Under the pieces are notes generated by a model. That model ran no database searches and was not told the DNA's origin. It saw only the letters and a list, made by a program, of their open reading frames with translations. 41,998 nt of DNA. Origin: Stutzerimonas xanthomarina. GTDB taxonomy: Bacteria > Pseudomonadota > Gammaproteobacteria > Pseudomonadales > Pseudomonadaceae. The stretch covers positions 1-41,998 of the forward strand of contig NZ_RHQM01000026.1 of NCBI RefSeq assembly GCF_003935375.1, in the 5' to 3' direction. The first letter of the stretch is position 1; every line of letters begins with the position of its first letter. Shown in pieces: positions 16,098-23,982 of this stretch. Position numbers and translations under genes: made by a program.

Positions 16098-16516
16098 CGG
16101 TCGGGGAAGAATTCCTGGTTGAACTCGAAGCTGAACGGCTCGGCGCCGGTCGGCTGAACGGTGAGGGCGAAACGCAGGGTTTCCTGCGAGTCGAAGGGGA
16201 ACTGCGCGAGGTAATAGATCGCCTCGTCACCTTCCTTGAGCTGCTTGAAGCCCAGCGGGCGATCCTGCCCGAGCAGGTTCTTCACTACGCCGCTGACCTG
16301 TGCCGCGACCGGTTTGCCGTCCTTGATCACAGAGACGTTGACTACGCCCTGGGTCTTGCTGCGCGTGAGTCCGGCGGCGGCGGCAATGTCCGGCTGCAGG
16401 AAGCCCGAATTGAAGGCGCTGTAGTGGATGTCGTATTCGCCGACGCTGTGTTTGCGCTCGGCCAGCGCCGGCAATGTGAGCAGTGCGGCCAACAGACCGA
16501 TCAGGATGCGTTTCAT
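16094..16516 (-). CDS. Exported DUF4426 protein
   Basis: A 140-residue protein with a signal peptide (MKRILIGLLAALLTLPALA, cleavage after ALA) and a beta-rich mature part (GEYDIHYSAFNSGFLQPDIAAAAGL, ending FNQEFFPDR). These features match the DUF4426 family, which in pseudomonads sits between metW and rdgB. It is predicted to be periplasmic; function unknown. The gene lies 26 bases after metW and overlaps rdgB by four bases, so it is cotranscribed with the methionine genes. Confidence 0.88.
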   Translation of the reverse strand: MKRILIGLLAALLTLPALAERKHSVGEYDIHYSAFNSGFLQPDIAAAAGLTRSKTQGVVNVSVIKDGKPVAAQVSGVVKNLLGQDRPLGFKQLKEGDEAIYYLAQFPFDSQETLRFALTVQPTGAEPFSFEFNQEFFPDR

Positions 16517-16542
16517 GTGCTTACCTCCAGCGTTGAAGCCGC

Positions 16543-17142
16543 TCAGCGGGATGGCCCGGTGACGCGGTAGATGCCGATCTCACCCAGCAGATTCGGCCAT
16601 ATGCGACTGGCCCAGCCATGCCGATGATCGCGGTCGACTGCCAGGCGTTCTAGCACCCTGGCACCGCTTTCCTGGCACAGCCGCTCGAAATCCTCGAACG
16701 TGCAGAAGTGAATGTTCGGCGTGTTGTACCAAGTGTAGGGGAGGAACTCCGACACCGGCATGCGGCCTTTGCTCGCAAGGTACCAACGGCAGCGCCAATG
16801 GCCGAAGTTGGGGAAGGTGATGATGCACTGGCGGCCGACGCGCAGCATTTCCTTCATCAGCTGGTCGGGGTAATGCACGGCCTGCAGCGCCTGGGTCATC
16901 ACCACCATGTCGAAGCTGTCGCTGGCGAAGTTGCCCAGGCCCAGGTCGAGGTTCTGCTCGATGACGTTGACGCCCTTGTCGATGCAGGCGGCGATGTTGT
17001 CCGGGTCGATTTCCAGGCCGTAGCCGCTGACCTGCTTGTGATCGCGCAGCCAGGCCAGCAGCTCGCCATTGCCGCAGCCGAGGTCGAGAACTCGGCTGCC
17101 GGCCGGAATCCACTCTTGGATGATGTCCAGATCGGCGCGCAT
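16543..17142 (-). CDS. metW: Methionine biosynthesis protein MetW
   Basis: MetW is a small methyltransferase-fold protein that works with MetX in homoserine acylation for methionine synthesis in pseudomonads. The 199-residue protein has the SAM-fold motif VLDLGCGNGELLAWL (about residues 19-33), GLEIDPDNI, and a QALQAVHYPDQLMKEMLRVG segment, with FPNFGHWRCRWYL typical of MetW. It starts 9 bases after the metX stop, giving a tight metXW pair. Confidence 0.95.
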   Translation of the reverse strand: MRADLDIIQEWIPAGSRVLDLGCGNGELLAWLRDHKQVSGYGLEIDPDNIAACIDKGVNVIEQNLDLGLGNFASDSFDMVVMTQALQAVHYPDQLMKEMLRVGRQCIITFPNFGHWRCRWYLASKGRMPVSEFLPYTWYNTPNIHFCTFEDFERLCQESGARVLERLAVDRDHRHGWASRIWPNLLGEIGIYRVTGPSR

Positions 17143-17151
17143 CTTCGTTCC

Positions 17152-18291
17152 TTATACGGCTATGCGGTTCATGTAACCGCGGAAGGCTTGCAGGTAGCGG
17201 GGATTGGGGATCAGGAAGGCGTCGTGGCCCTGCGGCGCATCGATCTCCAGGTAGCAGACATCCTTGCGCGCAGCGAGCAGGGCGTCGACGATTTCCCGCG
17301 AGCGCTCCGGCGAAAAGCGCCAGTCGGTGGTGAAGGACATCACGCAGAAGCGCGCCTGGGCGCCCTCGAAGGTCTTGGCCAGATCGTCGTTGTGGGCTGC
17401 CGCCGGGTCGAAGTAGTCCAGCGCCTTGGTCATCAGCAGGTAGGTATTGGCGTCGAAACGCCCGGAAAACTCCTCGCCCTGATAGCGCAGGTAGCTTTCG
17501 ACCTGGAATTCCACGCTGTTGAAGTCGTAGTTCAGCTTCTCGCTCTTCAGTCCGCGGCCAAACTTGGTGCCCATGGCGTCATCGGACAGGTAGGTGATGT
17601 GGCCGACCATGCGCGCCAGCATCAGGCCGCGCTTGGGAATCACGCCCATCTCCTGGAAATGGCCGCCGTGGAATTCCGGGTCGGACAGGATGGCCTGGCG
17701 CGCGACTTCGTTGAAGGCGATGTTCTGTGCCGACAGCCTGGGCGCCGAGGCGATGGCCAGGCAGTGGCGGACTCGCTCAGGGTAGCTGATGGTCCATTGC
17801 AAGGCCTGCATGCCGCCCAGGCTGCCGCCTATCACCGCTGCCCATTGGGCGATGCCAAGGCGGTCGGCCAGAAGTGCCTGGCTGTGCACCCAGTCTTCCA
17901 CTGTCACCACTGGGAAGTCTGCACCGTAGGGCTTGCCGCTGGCCGGATTGGTGCTGCTCGGGCCGGTCGAACCGTTGCAGCCGCCCAGGTTGTTAAGGCT
18001 GACGACGAAGAAATGATCGGTATCGATGGCCTTGCCCGGGCCTATGCAGGAATCCCACCAGCCGGGTTTGCGGTCGTCCATGCTGTGGTAGCCGGCGGCA
18101 TGATGGTGGCCAGAGAGTGCATGGCAGATGAGCACGGCATTGCTGCGCGCGGCATTCAGCTCGCCATAGGTTTCATAGATCAGCTGGTAATCGGCCAGCG
18201 TACGGCCGCAGGCGAGTGTCAGTGGTTCGGCAAAATGCGCGACCTGCGGACTCACCAGGCCAACGGAATCGGCGGGAATTGCAGTGGGCAT
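17152..18291 (-). CDS. metX: Homoserine O-acyltransferase MetX
   Basis: MetX transfers an acyl group to the hydroxyl of homoserine, the first committed step to methionine; in Pseudomonas the donor is usually succinyl-CoA, although this family also contains acetyltransferases. The 379-residue alpha/beta-hydrolase protein has NAVLICHALSGHHHAAGYH, NNLGGCNGSTGPSS, the nucleophile elbow GGSLGGMQ with Ser157, and the catalytic His356 in GHDAFL. Donor specificity cannot be read from the sequence with certainty. It heads the metX-metW-DUF4426-rdgB-hemW-DUF3392 run. A palindrome about 51 bases upstream may be an operator. Confidence 0.95.
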   Translation of the reverse strand: MPTAIPADSVGLVSPQVAHFAEPLTLACGRTLADYQLIYETYGELNAARSNAVLICHALSGHHHAAGYHSMDDRKPGWWDSCIGPGKAIDTDHFFVVSLNNLGGCNGSTGPSSTNPASGKPYGADFPVVTVEDWVHSQALLADRLGIAQWAAVIGGSLGGMQALQWTISYPERVRHCLAIASAPRLSAQNIAFNEVARQAILSDPEFHGGHFQEMGVIPKRGLMLARMVGHITYLSDDAMGTKFGRGLKSEKLNYDFNSVEFQVESYLRYQGEEFSGRFDANTYLLMTKALDYFDPAAAHNDDLAKTFEGAQARFCVMSFTTDWRFSPERSREIVDALLAARKDVCYLEIDAPQGHDAFLIPNPRYLQAFRGYMNRIAV

Positions 18292-18341
18292 CGACCCTGG
18301 CTCTTGCTTGAAGAAGGCGGCAAAGTCTAAAGGTATGCGCG

Positions 18342-18364
18342 TTGCAATTCATCCTGAAATGCAA
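18342..18364. promoter_or_regulatory. 23-bp palindrome upstream of metX
   Basis: TTGCAATTCA (18342-18351) and TGAAATGCAA (18355-18364) form arms that match at nine of ten positions around a 3-base centre. The site lies 51 bases before the metX start. Its size and symmetry suit a dimeric repressor or LysR-type activator; which protein binds is unknown. Confidence 0.5.
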
Positions 18365-18419
18365 CGGCGAGCGGGGCTCTCGCCATTTCCTCGCGGGTTG
18401 CGACGAAATGGCGACAGCT

Positions 18420-20387
18420 TTAGCTGATCTGCGCGCTGGTCAGGCTGACCACCTTGCCCTGCCGCCGCAACGGCGCCGGTCGGCGCAGCGCGCGGAGCAT
18501 TTCTGCGGCCTGTGCCAGTTGCAGCTCCAGTTCGCCGCTGTAGCGCGTCAGCAATTGTCCGCGCTGGCTGTTCTGCTGGCTCTCCCTGGCCAGGCTCTTC
18601 AACTGCAGGATGTGGGTTTCCAGCTGTTGCTTGTGTTCCAGAGAAAACTGCAGCAGCGGCGTCAGCGCATCTCCAGCCCACTGTTCGGCTTCCTGGCGCA
18701 GCCGCTGGTGCATGCCGATGACCTCCTGCACCAGGGTAGAGAAGAAGCGTCTGGTGAGTGTTCGCTGCTCGGTGAGCAGGGTCTTCAACTGCAGGCGGAA
18801 CTGATCGGCCTTGCCTTGCAGGCTGCGCAGCTCGCGCTGATAAGGCAGCAACTGAAACAACGGCGGGTCGATACCTTGTAGGGGGTTTTCTTCGCTGTGC
18901 CGCCGGTAGATCGCCGAAACCATCTTGTTGGCCCTTTCCGCCTCCTGCTCGAGGATGCCCAGGTCCTGTTCCACCGAGCGGAAGAAGTGCAGGATCGCCA
19001 GGTTGATGCCCAGCGTGGTCAGGCTGCCGGTCAGGCTGCGTCGCAACCGGGTCAGGTGCTCCTCGAGGCGTTCGGCCCGTATTGCCGTGCGCAGCAGCTC
19101 ACCCTGGCGTTGCAGCAGGCGCTGATTGGTCTTCAGGTCGAGCAGGCGCTTGTGGTGGCGGTTGTGATCGTGCCGCGTGCGCGCGGTGAGTTCGAGCAGC
19201 ATCTGCCCGCTGCCTTCCTGATGACTGGCCAGCACATCGCGCTGCTCGATGACCTTTTCCAGGCGCAGCTTGAGGGCATGCTGACTGTTCTGCAGCAGTG
19301 CCATCACCTGCTGCACCACCTGGTCTTCGAGCAGGCGTTCCTTCTGCGTGAGGATGCGCTGGCTGAGCAACTCTTCCAGCCGTGCCAGCTGGCTGCGTTC
19401 GAGCAGCGCCTGGTCACCGCGAATCTTTGCCATCAGCGCCTGTTTGGCCGACAGCGGCAGGACGTCGGCGCAATCAATGCCCAGCTGTTGCGCGGTGGTG
19501 TCACGGATATCCTCGATGGCCTTCTGCACGAAGGCCTCGCCGGCAACATCGTCCCAGAGCACGTCGATTTTGTTCAGTACGGCGAACAGGCTGTTCTGCG
19601 TATCTTCGTCGAGCTGGCGGATGTGCTGCTGCCAGATCTGCATGTCACTGGCGGTGACCCCGGTGTCGGCAGAGAGCAGGAACACGATTGCCTGGGCATT
19701 GGGCAGCATCGACAGGGTCAGTTCCGGCTCGCTGCCCAGCGCGTTCAGCCCGGGCGTATCGAGAATGCGCAAGCCCTGACGCAACAGCGGGTGGTCGAAG
19801 TTGACCACGGCGTGGCGCCAGGCCGGGACCAGTACGGTATCGCCGCTGCTGCTGCTTTCCAGGCCGGCTGGGTCAAAGCCCAGCTCAATCGCCTGTTCCA
19901 CCGGCATGGCCTTGGTCAACGCGACCTGGGCAAAGGCTTCGGCCATGCTTTCCGCGTCATGCGGGTCGAGCGGGAGATTGAGCCAGAGTCGCGGTGTGCG
20001 CTTGAGCTGCGCGATGCTGGTGTCTTCCAGGCGCGACTCAATGGGCAGCAGGCGGATGTAGGAGCGTTCCGAACGCGGATCGAACAGCAGTTCGGTGGGG
20101 CACATGGTGGTGCGGCCAGCCCGTGAAGGCAGGATGCGCTGACCGTAGTTGGAGAAGAACAGGCTATTGATCAGCTCGGTTTTGCCGCGCGAATACTCGC
20201 CGACGAAAGCCAGGGTGATGTGATCGGTGCGCAACACCCGCAGCGCTCGTTCCAGGCGCGCCTCGACGCCCTCGCTGGAAAGCCGGTTATGCGCCAGCCA
20301 GCTGCGGTAGCGGGTGATCTCACGAATGAGGTCACGCTTCCAGGTGACGTAGGCGTCCACTTGTCGATCGAGACGTTCCATGCTCAT
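18420..20387 (-). CDS. Bacterial dynamin-like GTPase
   Basis: A 655-residue GTPase of the bacterial dynamin type. The N-terminal G domain has P-loop GEYSRGKT (residues 63-70), switch DTPG (210-213) and NKID (272-275), with a threonine-rich RAGRTTMCPTE (about 90-99) as the G2 region. The remainder is helical and rich in Gln, Leu, Arg and Glu, as expected of the stalk, with a hydrophobic patch at 451-470 (LTGSLTTLGINLAILHFF) that could be a membrane-binding paddle. Such proteins remodel or protect membranes. It lies between metX and yggT; in-frame ATGs at 20387 and 20381 both fit. Confidence 0.88.
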   Translation of the reverse strand: MSMERLDRQVDAYVTWKRDLIREITRYRSWLAHNRLSSEGVEARLERALRVLRTDHITLAFVGEYSRGKTELINSLFFSNYGQRILPSRAGRTTMCPTELLFDPRSERSYIRLLPIESRLEDTSIAQLKRTPRLWLNLPLDPHDAESMAEAFAQVALTKAMPVEQAIELGFDPAGLESSSSGDTVLVPAWRHAVVNFDHPLLRQGLRILDTPGLNALGSEPELTLSMLPNAQAIVFLLSADTGVTASDMQIWQQHIRQLDEDTQNSLFAVLNKIDVLWDDVAGEAFVQKAIEDIRDTTAQQLGIDCADVLPLSAKQALMAKIRGDQALLERSQLARLEELLSQRILTQKERLLEDQVVQQVMALLQNSQHALKLRLEKVIEQRDVLASHQEGSGQMLLELTARTRHDHNRHHKRLLDLKTNQRLLQRQGELLRTAIRAERLEEHLTRLRRSLTGSLTTLGINLAILHFFRSVEQDLGILEQEAERANKMVSAIYRRHSEENPLQGIDPPLFQLLPYQRELRSLQGKADQFRLQLKTLLTEQRTLTRRFFSTLVQEVIGMHQRLRQEAEQWAGDALTPLLQFSLEHKQQLETHILQLKSLARESQQNSQRGQLLTRYSGELELQLAQAAEMLRALRRPAPLRRQGKVVSLTSAQIS

Positions 20388-20594
20388 CCAGCTCCCGGAG
20401 GTGTGATTCGGCGAATTATCGGACCCGCCGTTACAAGGTCAATTCAATCGAAGCCTGACGTGGCCGAGCGGCCTTGCTGGCGGCATGGGCGGTCATGGGC
20501 AGCTCGGTTCGAGTCGATGTCCTCGTTCACACCCCGCAGCAAAGTACGAGGCAGGATGGAAAAAGCCGAGAAGTTGAAGTCTACGTGCAGCCAT

Positions 20595-20631
20595 GCGGCA
20601 TTCCGAGGCGCTTTTGGCTCCTCGGTGCCGC
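20595..20631. other. Hairpin downstream of yggT
   Basis: GCGGCA (20595-20600) and CCGAGG (20603-20608) pair with CCTCGG (20620-20625) and TGCCGC (20626-20631), a 12-bp stem with a 2-base bulge and 11-base loop. It lies 27 bases after the yggT stop on that gene's strand. No T run follows, so it is a stable 3'-end structure rather than a classic terminator. The rest of the 270-base gap to the dynamin gene shows nothing else clear. Confidence 0.55.
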
Positions 20632-20657
20632 TTTGGCAGCAAAGCATGAACGGCGTC

Positions 20658-21248
20658 TCAGATGAGCATGCGCAGGATGTTCGGCATGTGGGTCATGGTG
20701 GCCAGGTTGTTGACTACCAGCATGTCCAGCAGCTTGATCGCCAGGAAGGCGAAGATCGGCGAGATATCCAGTCCGCCGAGGTTCGGCAGCAGGCGGCGGA
20801 ACGGCGCCAGGACCGGCTCGCAGAGTTGGCTGACCAGCTGTGCGCCTGGGTTGTGGCTGCCCGGCGCGACCCAGGACAGGATCACGCTGATGATCAGCGC
20901 CCAGAAAAAGATGTTGAGGAACAGCCCGGTGATGCCGATCAGCGCCCAGACCAGCAACAGCAAGGGATTGCCGATGGTGCCGTAGGCGATCAGCAGGATC
21001 AGCGCCATCAGCACCATCTGCACGATCAGCGCGAGGATCAGCGAAGAAATATCCAGCGTGCCCATGCTCGGAATGATGCGGCGCATCGGCCGCAAAAGTG
21101 GATGGGTTGCCTTGACGATGAATTGGCTGAGCGGGTTGTAGAAGTCGGCGCGTACCAGCTGCAGGATGAAGCGCAGCAACACGATCAGCAGATAGAGGCT
21201 GCCCAGCGTCTGGATGACGAGGATCAGGGCTTGCGAGAGTTGGGACAT
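20658..21248 (-). CDS. yggT: YggT family inner-membrane protein
   Basis: A 196-residue integral membrane protein made of two YGGT repeats, each a hydrophobic segment ending in a conserved loop (LSQFIVKATHPLLRPMRRIIPSMG and LVSQLCEPVLAPFRRLLPNLGGLD), followed by further hydrophobic helices. The family is linked with osmotic-stress resistance and, in cyanobacteria and plastids, with nucleoid or thylakoid organisation; its bacterial function is unclear. It starts 50 bases after proC, and yggS-proC-yggT is a widespread cluster. Confidence 0.94.
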   Translation of the reverse strand: MSQLSQALILVIQTLGSLYLLIVLLRFILQLVRADFYNPLSQFIVKATHPLLRPMRRIIPSMGTLDISSLILALIVQMVLMALILLIAYGTIGNPLLLLVWALIGITGLFLNIFFWALIISVILSWVAPGSHNPGAQLVSQLCEPVLAPFRRLLPNLGGLDISPIFAFLAIKLLDMLVVNNLATMTHMPNILRMLI

Positions 21249-21298
21249 GAATGCTCCTTAGAGGCTGTTGTTTCGTCGCGAACGAAGCGTCAACAGAC

Positions 21299-22123
21299 CT
21301 ATTGACCCAGTTGTTCGGCCAGTTCGGCCGAGCGTTGTGCGGCGGCGTTCAACGCCTGCTGCACCAGTTGCTCGAAGCCGCCCGCCTGGAAGGCTTTGAT
21401 CGCCGCTTCGGTGGTTCCGTTCGGCGAGGTGACGCGACGCCGCAGTTCGGCGGCATCGACGTCGCTTTCGCAAGCCATGCGAGCTGCGCCCAGCGCGGTC
21501 TGCATGGTCAGTTGCGCGGCGGTCTCGCGGGGCAGGCCGAGCTGCTGTCCGGCAGCCGTCATCGCTTCGATCAGCAGGAAGAAATAGGCAGGACCGCTAC
21601 CGGAAACGGCGGTTACCGCATCGATCAGACGCTCTTCTTCGAGCCATAGCGCGATACCGACGGCCGACAGCAGTTGCTCGGCCTGCTGCTTCTGCATGTC
21701 GCTGACCTGGGCATTGGCGAACAGGCCGCTGACGCCTTGGCGTAGCAAGGCCGGCGTGTTGGGCATGCAACGCACGATCGCCTGAGGGCGTGGGCCCAGC
21801 CAGCGCTGCAGGCTGTCGCAACTGATGCCGGCGGCGATCGAGACGATCAGGGGGCCATGGGCCAGATGAGGAGTCAGATCCTGACAGACCGCCTGCATCA
21901 CCTGGGGCTTGACCGACAGCACCACCACATCGGTGCCGGCCAATGCATCGGCGTTCTGCGCGAACGTCTGGATGCCATGCTCGGCGCTGATTTTCGCGCG
22001 CTGTTCGGCGCCTGGATCGCTGGCGCGAATGGCGTGCGCTGCGACGCCCTGGGCGCGCAGTCCGCCGATCAGACTGGCAGCCATGTTGCCGGCGCCGATG
22101 AAGGCGATGCGGGGTGAGGTCAT
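21299..22123 (-). CDS. proC: Pyrroline-5-carboxylate reductase ProC
   Basis: ProC makes proline by NAD(P)H-dependent reduction of pyrroline-5-carboxylate. The 274-residue protein starts with the Rossmann motif IAFIGAGNMAASLIGGL, then has VVLSVKPQVM, RCMPNTPALLRQG, and the C-terminal SGSGPAYFFLLIEAM and RRRVTSPNGTTEAAIKAF substrate motifs. The ATG at 22123 is preceded by AGGAA and follows yggS by 10 bases, which settles the start against an upstream extension to 22207. Confidence 0.96.
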   Translation of the reverse strand: MTSPRIAFIGAGNMAASLIGGLRAQGVAAHAIRASDPGAEQRAKISAEHGIQTFAQNADALAGTDVVVLSVKPQVMQAVCQDLTPHLAHGPLIVSIAAGISCDSLQRWLGPRPQAIVRCMPNTPALLRQGVSGLFANAQVSDMQKQQAEQLLSAVGIALWLEEERLIDAVTAVSGSGPAYFFLLIEAMTAAGQQLGLPRETAAQLTMQTALGAARMACESDVDAAELRRRVTSPNGTTEAAIKAFQAGGFEQLVQQALNAAAQRSAELAEQLGQ

Positions 22124-22133
22124 AGCGATTCCT

Positions 22134-22823
22134 TTATTGAGGGCGCCCGTAGTCGCGGGCGCCGAACAGTGCGGTGCCGATGCGGACCCAGGTCGCACCT
22201 TCGGCAATGGCCGCTTCGAGGTCCTGGCTCATGCCCATGGACAGCGTATCCAGTGGCAGTGGCAATTCATCGCGCAATGCGCGCAGGCGGGCGAAGGCGG
22301 CGCGCTGTTCGGCGGGGTCTTCGCTCGGTGCGGGAATGCACATCAGACCACGCAGGCGCAGCTGCGGCATCGCGGCGACGGCCTGCGCCAGCTGTAGCAG
22401 TTCTTCTGGCGCGCAGCCGGATTTGCTCGCCTCGCCGCTGACATTCACCTGCAGGCATATATTCAGCGGCGACAGTTCGGCTGGACGTTGATCGGACAGG
22501 CGCTGGGCGATCTTCAGGCGATCCACCGAATGCACCCAGTCGAAGTGCTCGGCGATGGATTTGGTCTTGTTCGACTGGATGGGGCCGATGAAGTGCCAGG
22601 TCAGCGGCAGCTCGCTCAGCTCGGCCTGCTTGTCCAGCGCTTCCTGCAGATAGTTCTCGCCGAAATCGCGCACGCCGGCTTCGGCGGCCTCGCGAATGGC
22701 GGCGGCTGGCTGGGTCTTGCTCACCGCCAGCAGGCCGACCGAAGCAGGGTCGCGTCCCACAGCTTGCGCCGCCTCACGGATGCGCGCTGCGACCTTTGCA
22801 ATATTCTTCTCTATCGTGGACAT
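22134..22823 (-). CDS. yggS: Pyridoxal phosphate homeostasis protein YggS
   Basis: YggS (PLPBP/ProY family) binds pyridoxal 5'-phosphate and helps keep cellular PLP and amino-acid pools in balance. The 229-residue TIM-barrel protein has the PLP lysine in LLAVSKTQPAAAIREA, GVRDFGENYLQEALDK, WHFIGPIQSNKTK, LQVNVSGEASKSG, LRGLMCIPA and the phosphate-binding MGMSQDLEAAIAEGATWVRIGTALFG. ATG 22823 gives the family's normal N-terminus; a longer frame to 23021 runs into pilT. It is divergent from pilT. Confidence 0.95.
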   Translation of the reverse strand: MSTIEKNIAKVAARIREAAQAVGRDPASVGLLAVSKTQPAAAIREAAEAGVRDFGENYLQEALDKQAELSELPLTWHFIGPIQSNKTKSIAEHFDWVHSVDRLKIAQRLSDQRPAELSPLNICLQVNVSGEASKSGCAPEELLQLAQAVAAMPQLRLRGLMCIPAPSEDPAEQRAAFARLRALRDELPLPLDTLSMGMSQDLEAAIAEGATWVRIGTALFGARDYGRPQ

Positions 22824-22887
22824 TACTTGCGCCGCCGCCTTGGGTCTGCGCGGCATTCTACCTGCTTGCTTGTAATTGGGGAGTCCC

Positions 22888-23922
22888 ATGGATATCACAG
22901 AACTGCTGGCCTTCAGCGCCAAGCAGGGTGCGTCGGATTTGCACCTTTCCGCCGGCCTGCCGCCGATGATCCGCGTCGATGGCGACGTGCGGCGAATCAA
23001 CCTGCCGGCCATGGACCACAAGCAGGTGCATGCGCTGATCTACGACATCATGAACGACAAGCAGCGCAAGGATTTCGAGGAATTCCTGGAAACCGACTTC
23101 TCGTTCGAAGTGCCGGGCGTGGCACGTTTTCGCGTCAACGCGTTCAACCAGAATCGCGGTTCCGGCGCGGTGTTCCGGACCATTCCTTCCAAGGTGCTGA
23201 CCATGGAAGACCTGGGGATGGGCGAGGTTTTCCGCAAGATTACCGATGTGCCGCGCGGGCTGGTGCTGGTCACCGGACCGACCGGCTCGGGCAAGTCGAC
23301 CACCCTGGCGGCGATGCTTGATTACCTGAACAACACCAAGTACCACCACATCCTTACCATCGAGGACCCCATCGAATTCGTTCACGAATCGAAGAAGTGC
23401 CTGGTCAACCAGCGCGAGGTCCATCGTGACACCCTGGGCTTCTCCGAGGCACTGCGTTCGGCACTGCGTGAAGATCCGGACATCATTCTCGTCGGCGAAA
23501 TGCGCGACCTGGAAACCATCCGCCTGGCGCTGACCGCTGCGGAAACCGGTCACCTGGTGTTCGGCACCCTGCACACCACCTCCGCCGCCAAGACCATCGA
23601 CCGCGTGGTCGACGTGTTCCCGGCCGAAGAAAAGTCCATGGTCCGCTCGATGCTCTCCGAATCGCTGCAGGCGGTGATCTCGCAGACCCTGCTGAAGAAG
23701 GTTGGCGGCGGCCGTGTGGCGGCCCACGAGATCATGATCGGTACGCCGGCGATCCGTAACCTGATTCGCGAGGACAAGGTGGCGCAGATGTATTCCTCGA
23801 TCCAGACCGGCGGCTCGCTGGGCATGCAGACCCTCGACTCGTGCCTCAAGGGGCTGCTCGCCAAAGGGCTGATCTCGCGAGACAGCGCCAAGGAAAAGGC
23901 CAAGCAGCCAGAGAACTTCTAA
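22888..23922 (+). CDS. pilT: Twitching motility retraction ATPase PilT
   Basis: PilT is the hexameric cytoplasmic ATPase that powers depolymerisation and retraction of type IV pili. The 344-residue protein has the N-terminal PAS-like part (SAKQGASDLHLSAGLPPMIRVDG), Walker A GPTGSGKST (about 131-139), Asp box TIEDPIEFVHE, Walker B VGEMRDLETIRLAL, His box AAETGHLVFGTLHT, and the retraction-specific AIRNLIRE motif near the C-terminus. A GGGGAG site precedes the ATG at 22888; length is identical to P. aeruginosa PilT as I recall it. Confidence 0.98.
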   Translation: MDITELLAFSAKQGASDLHLSAGLPPMIRVDGDVRRINLPAMDHKQVHALIYDIMNDKQRKDFEEFLETDFSFEVPGVARFRVNAFNQNRGSGAVFRTIPSKVLTMEDLGMGEVFRKITDVPRGLVLVTGPTGSGKSTTLAAMLDYLNNTKYHHILTIEDPIEFVHESKKCLVNQREVHRDTLGFSEALRSALREDPDIILVGEMRDLETIRLALTAAETGHLVFGTLHTTSAAKTIDRVVDVFPAEEKSMVRSMLSESLQAVISQTLLKKVGGGRVAAHEIMIGTPAIRNLIREDKVAQMYSSIQTGGSLGMQTLDSCLKGLLAKGLISRDSAKEKAKQPENF

Positions 23923-23982
23923 ACGCCTGACAACTACCGGGCGCCGCCCGATGCGGCGCTTGCCACGATTGCGAGTACGACG

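Noticed and set aside
16708..18330. 540-codon open frame on the plus strand across metW and metX
   Set aside because: It is fully antisense to two certain genes, lacks a ribosome-binding site and is a consequence of high GC content at third codon positions.
18897..20126. 409-codon open frame antisense to the dynamin gene
   Set aside because: Gln/Val-rich shadow of the helical stalk; no domain recognised.
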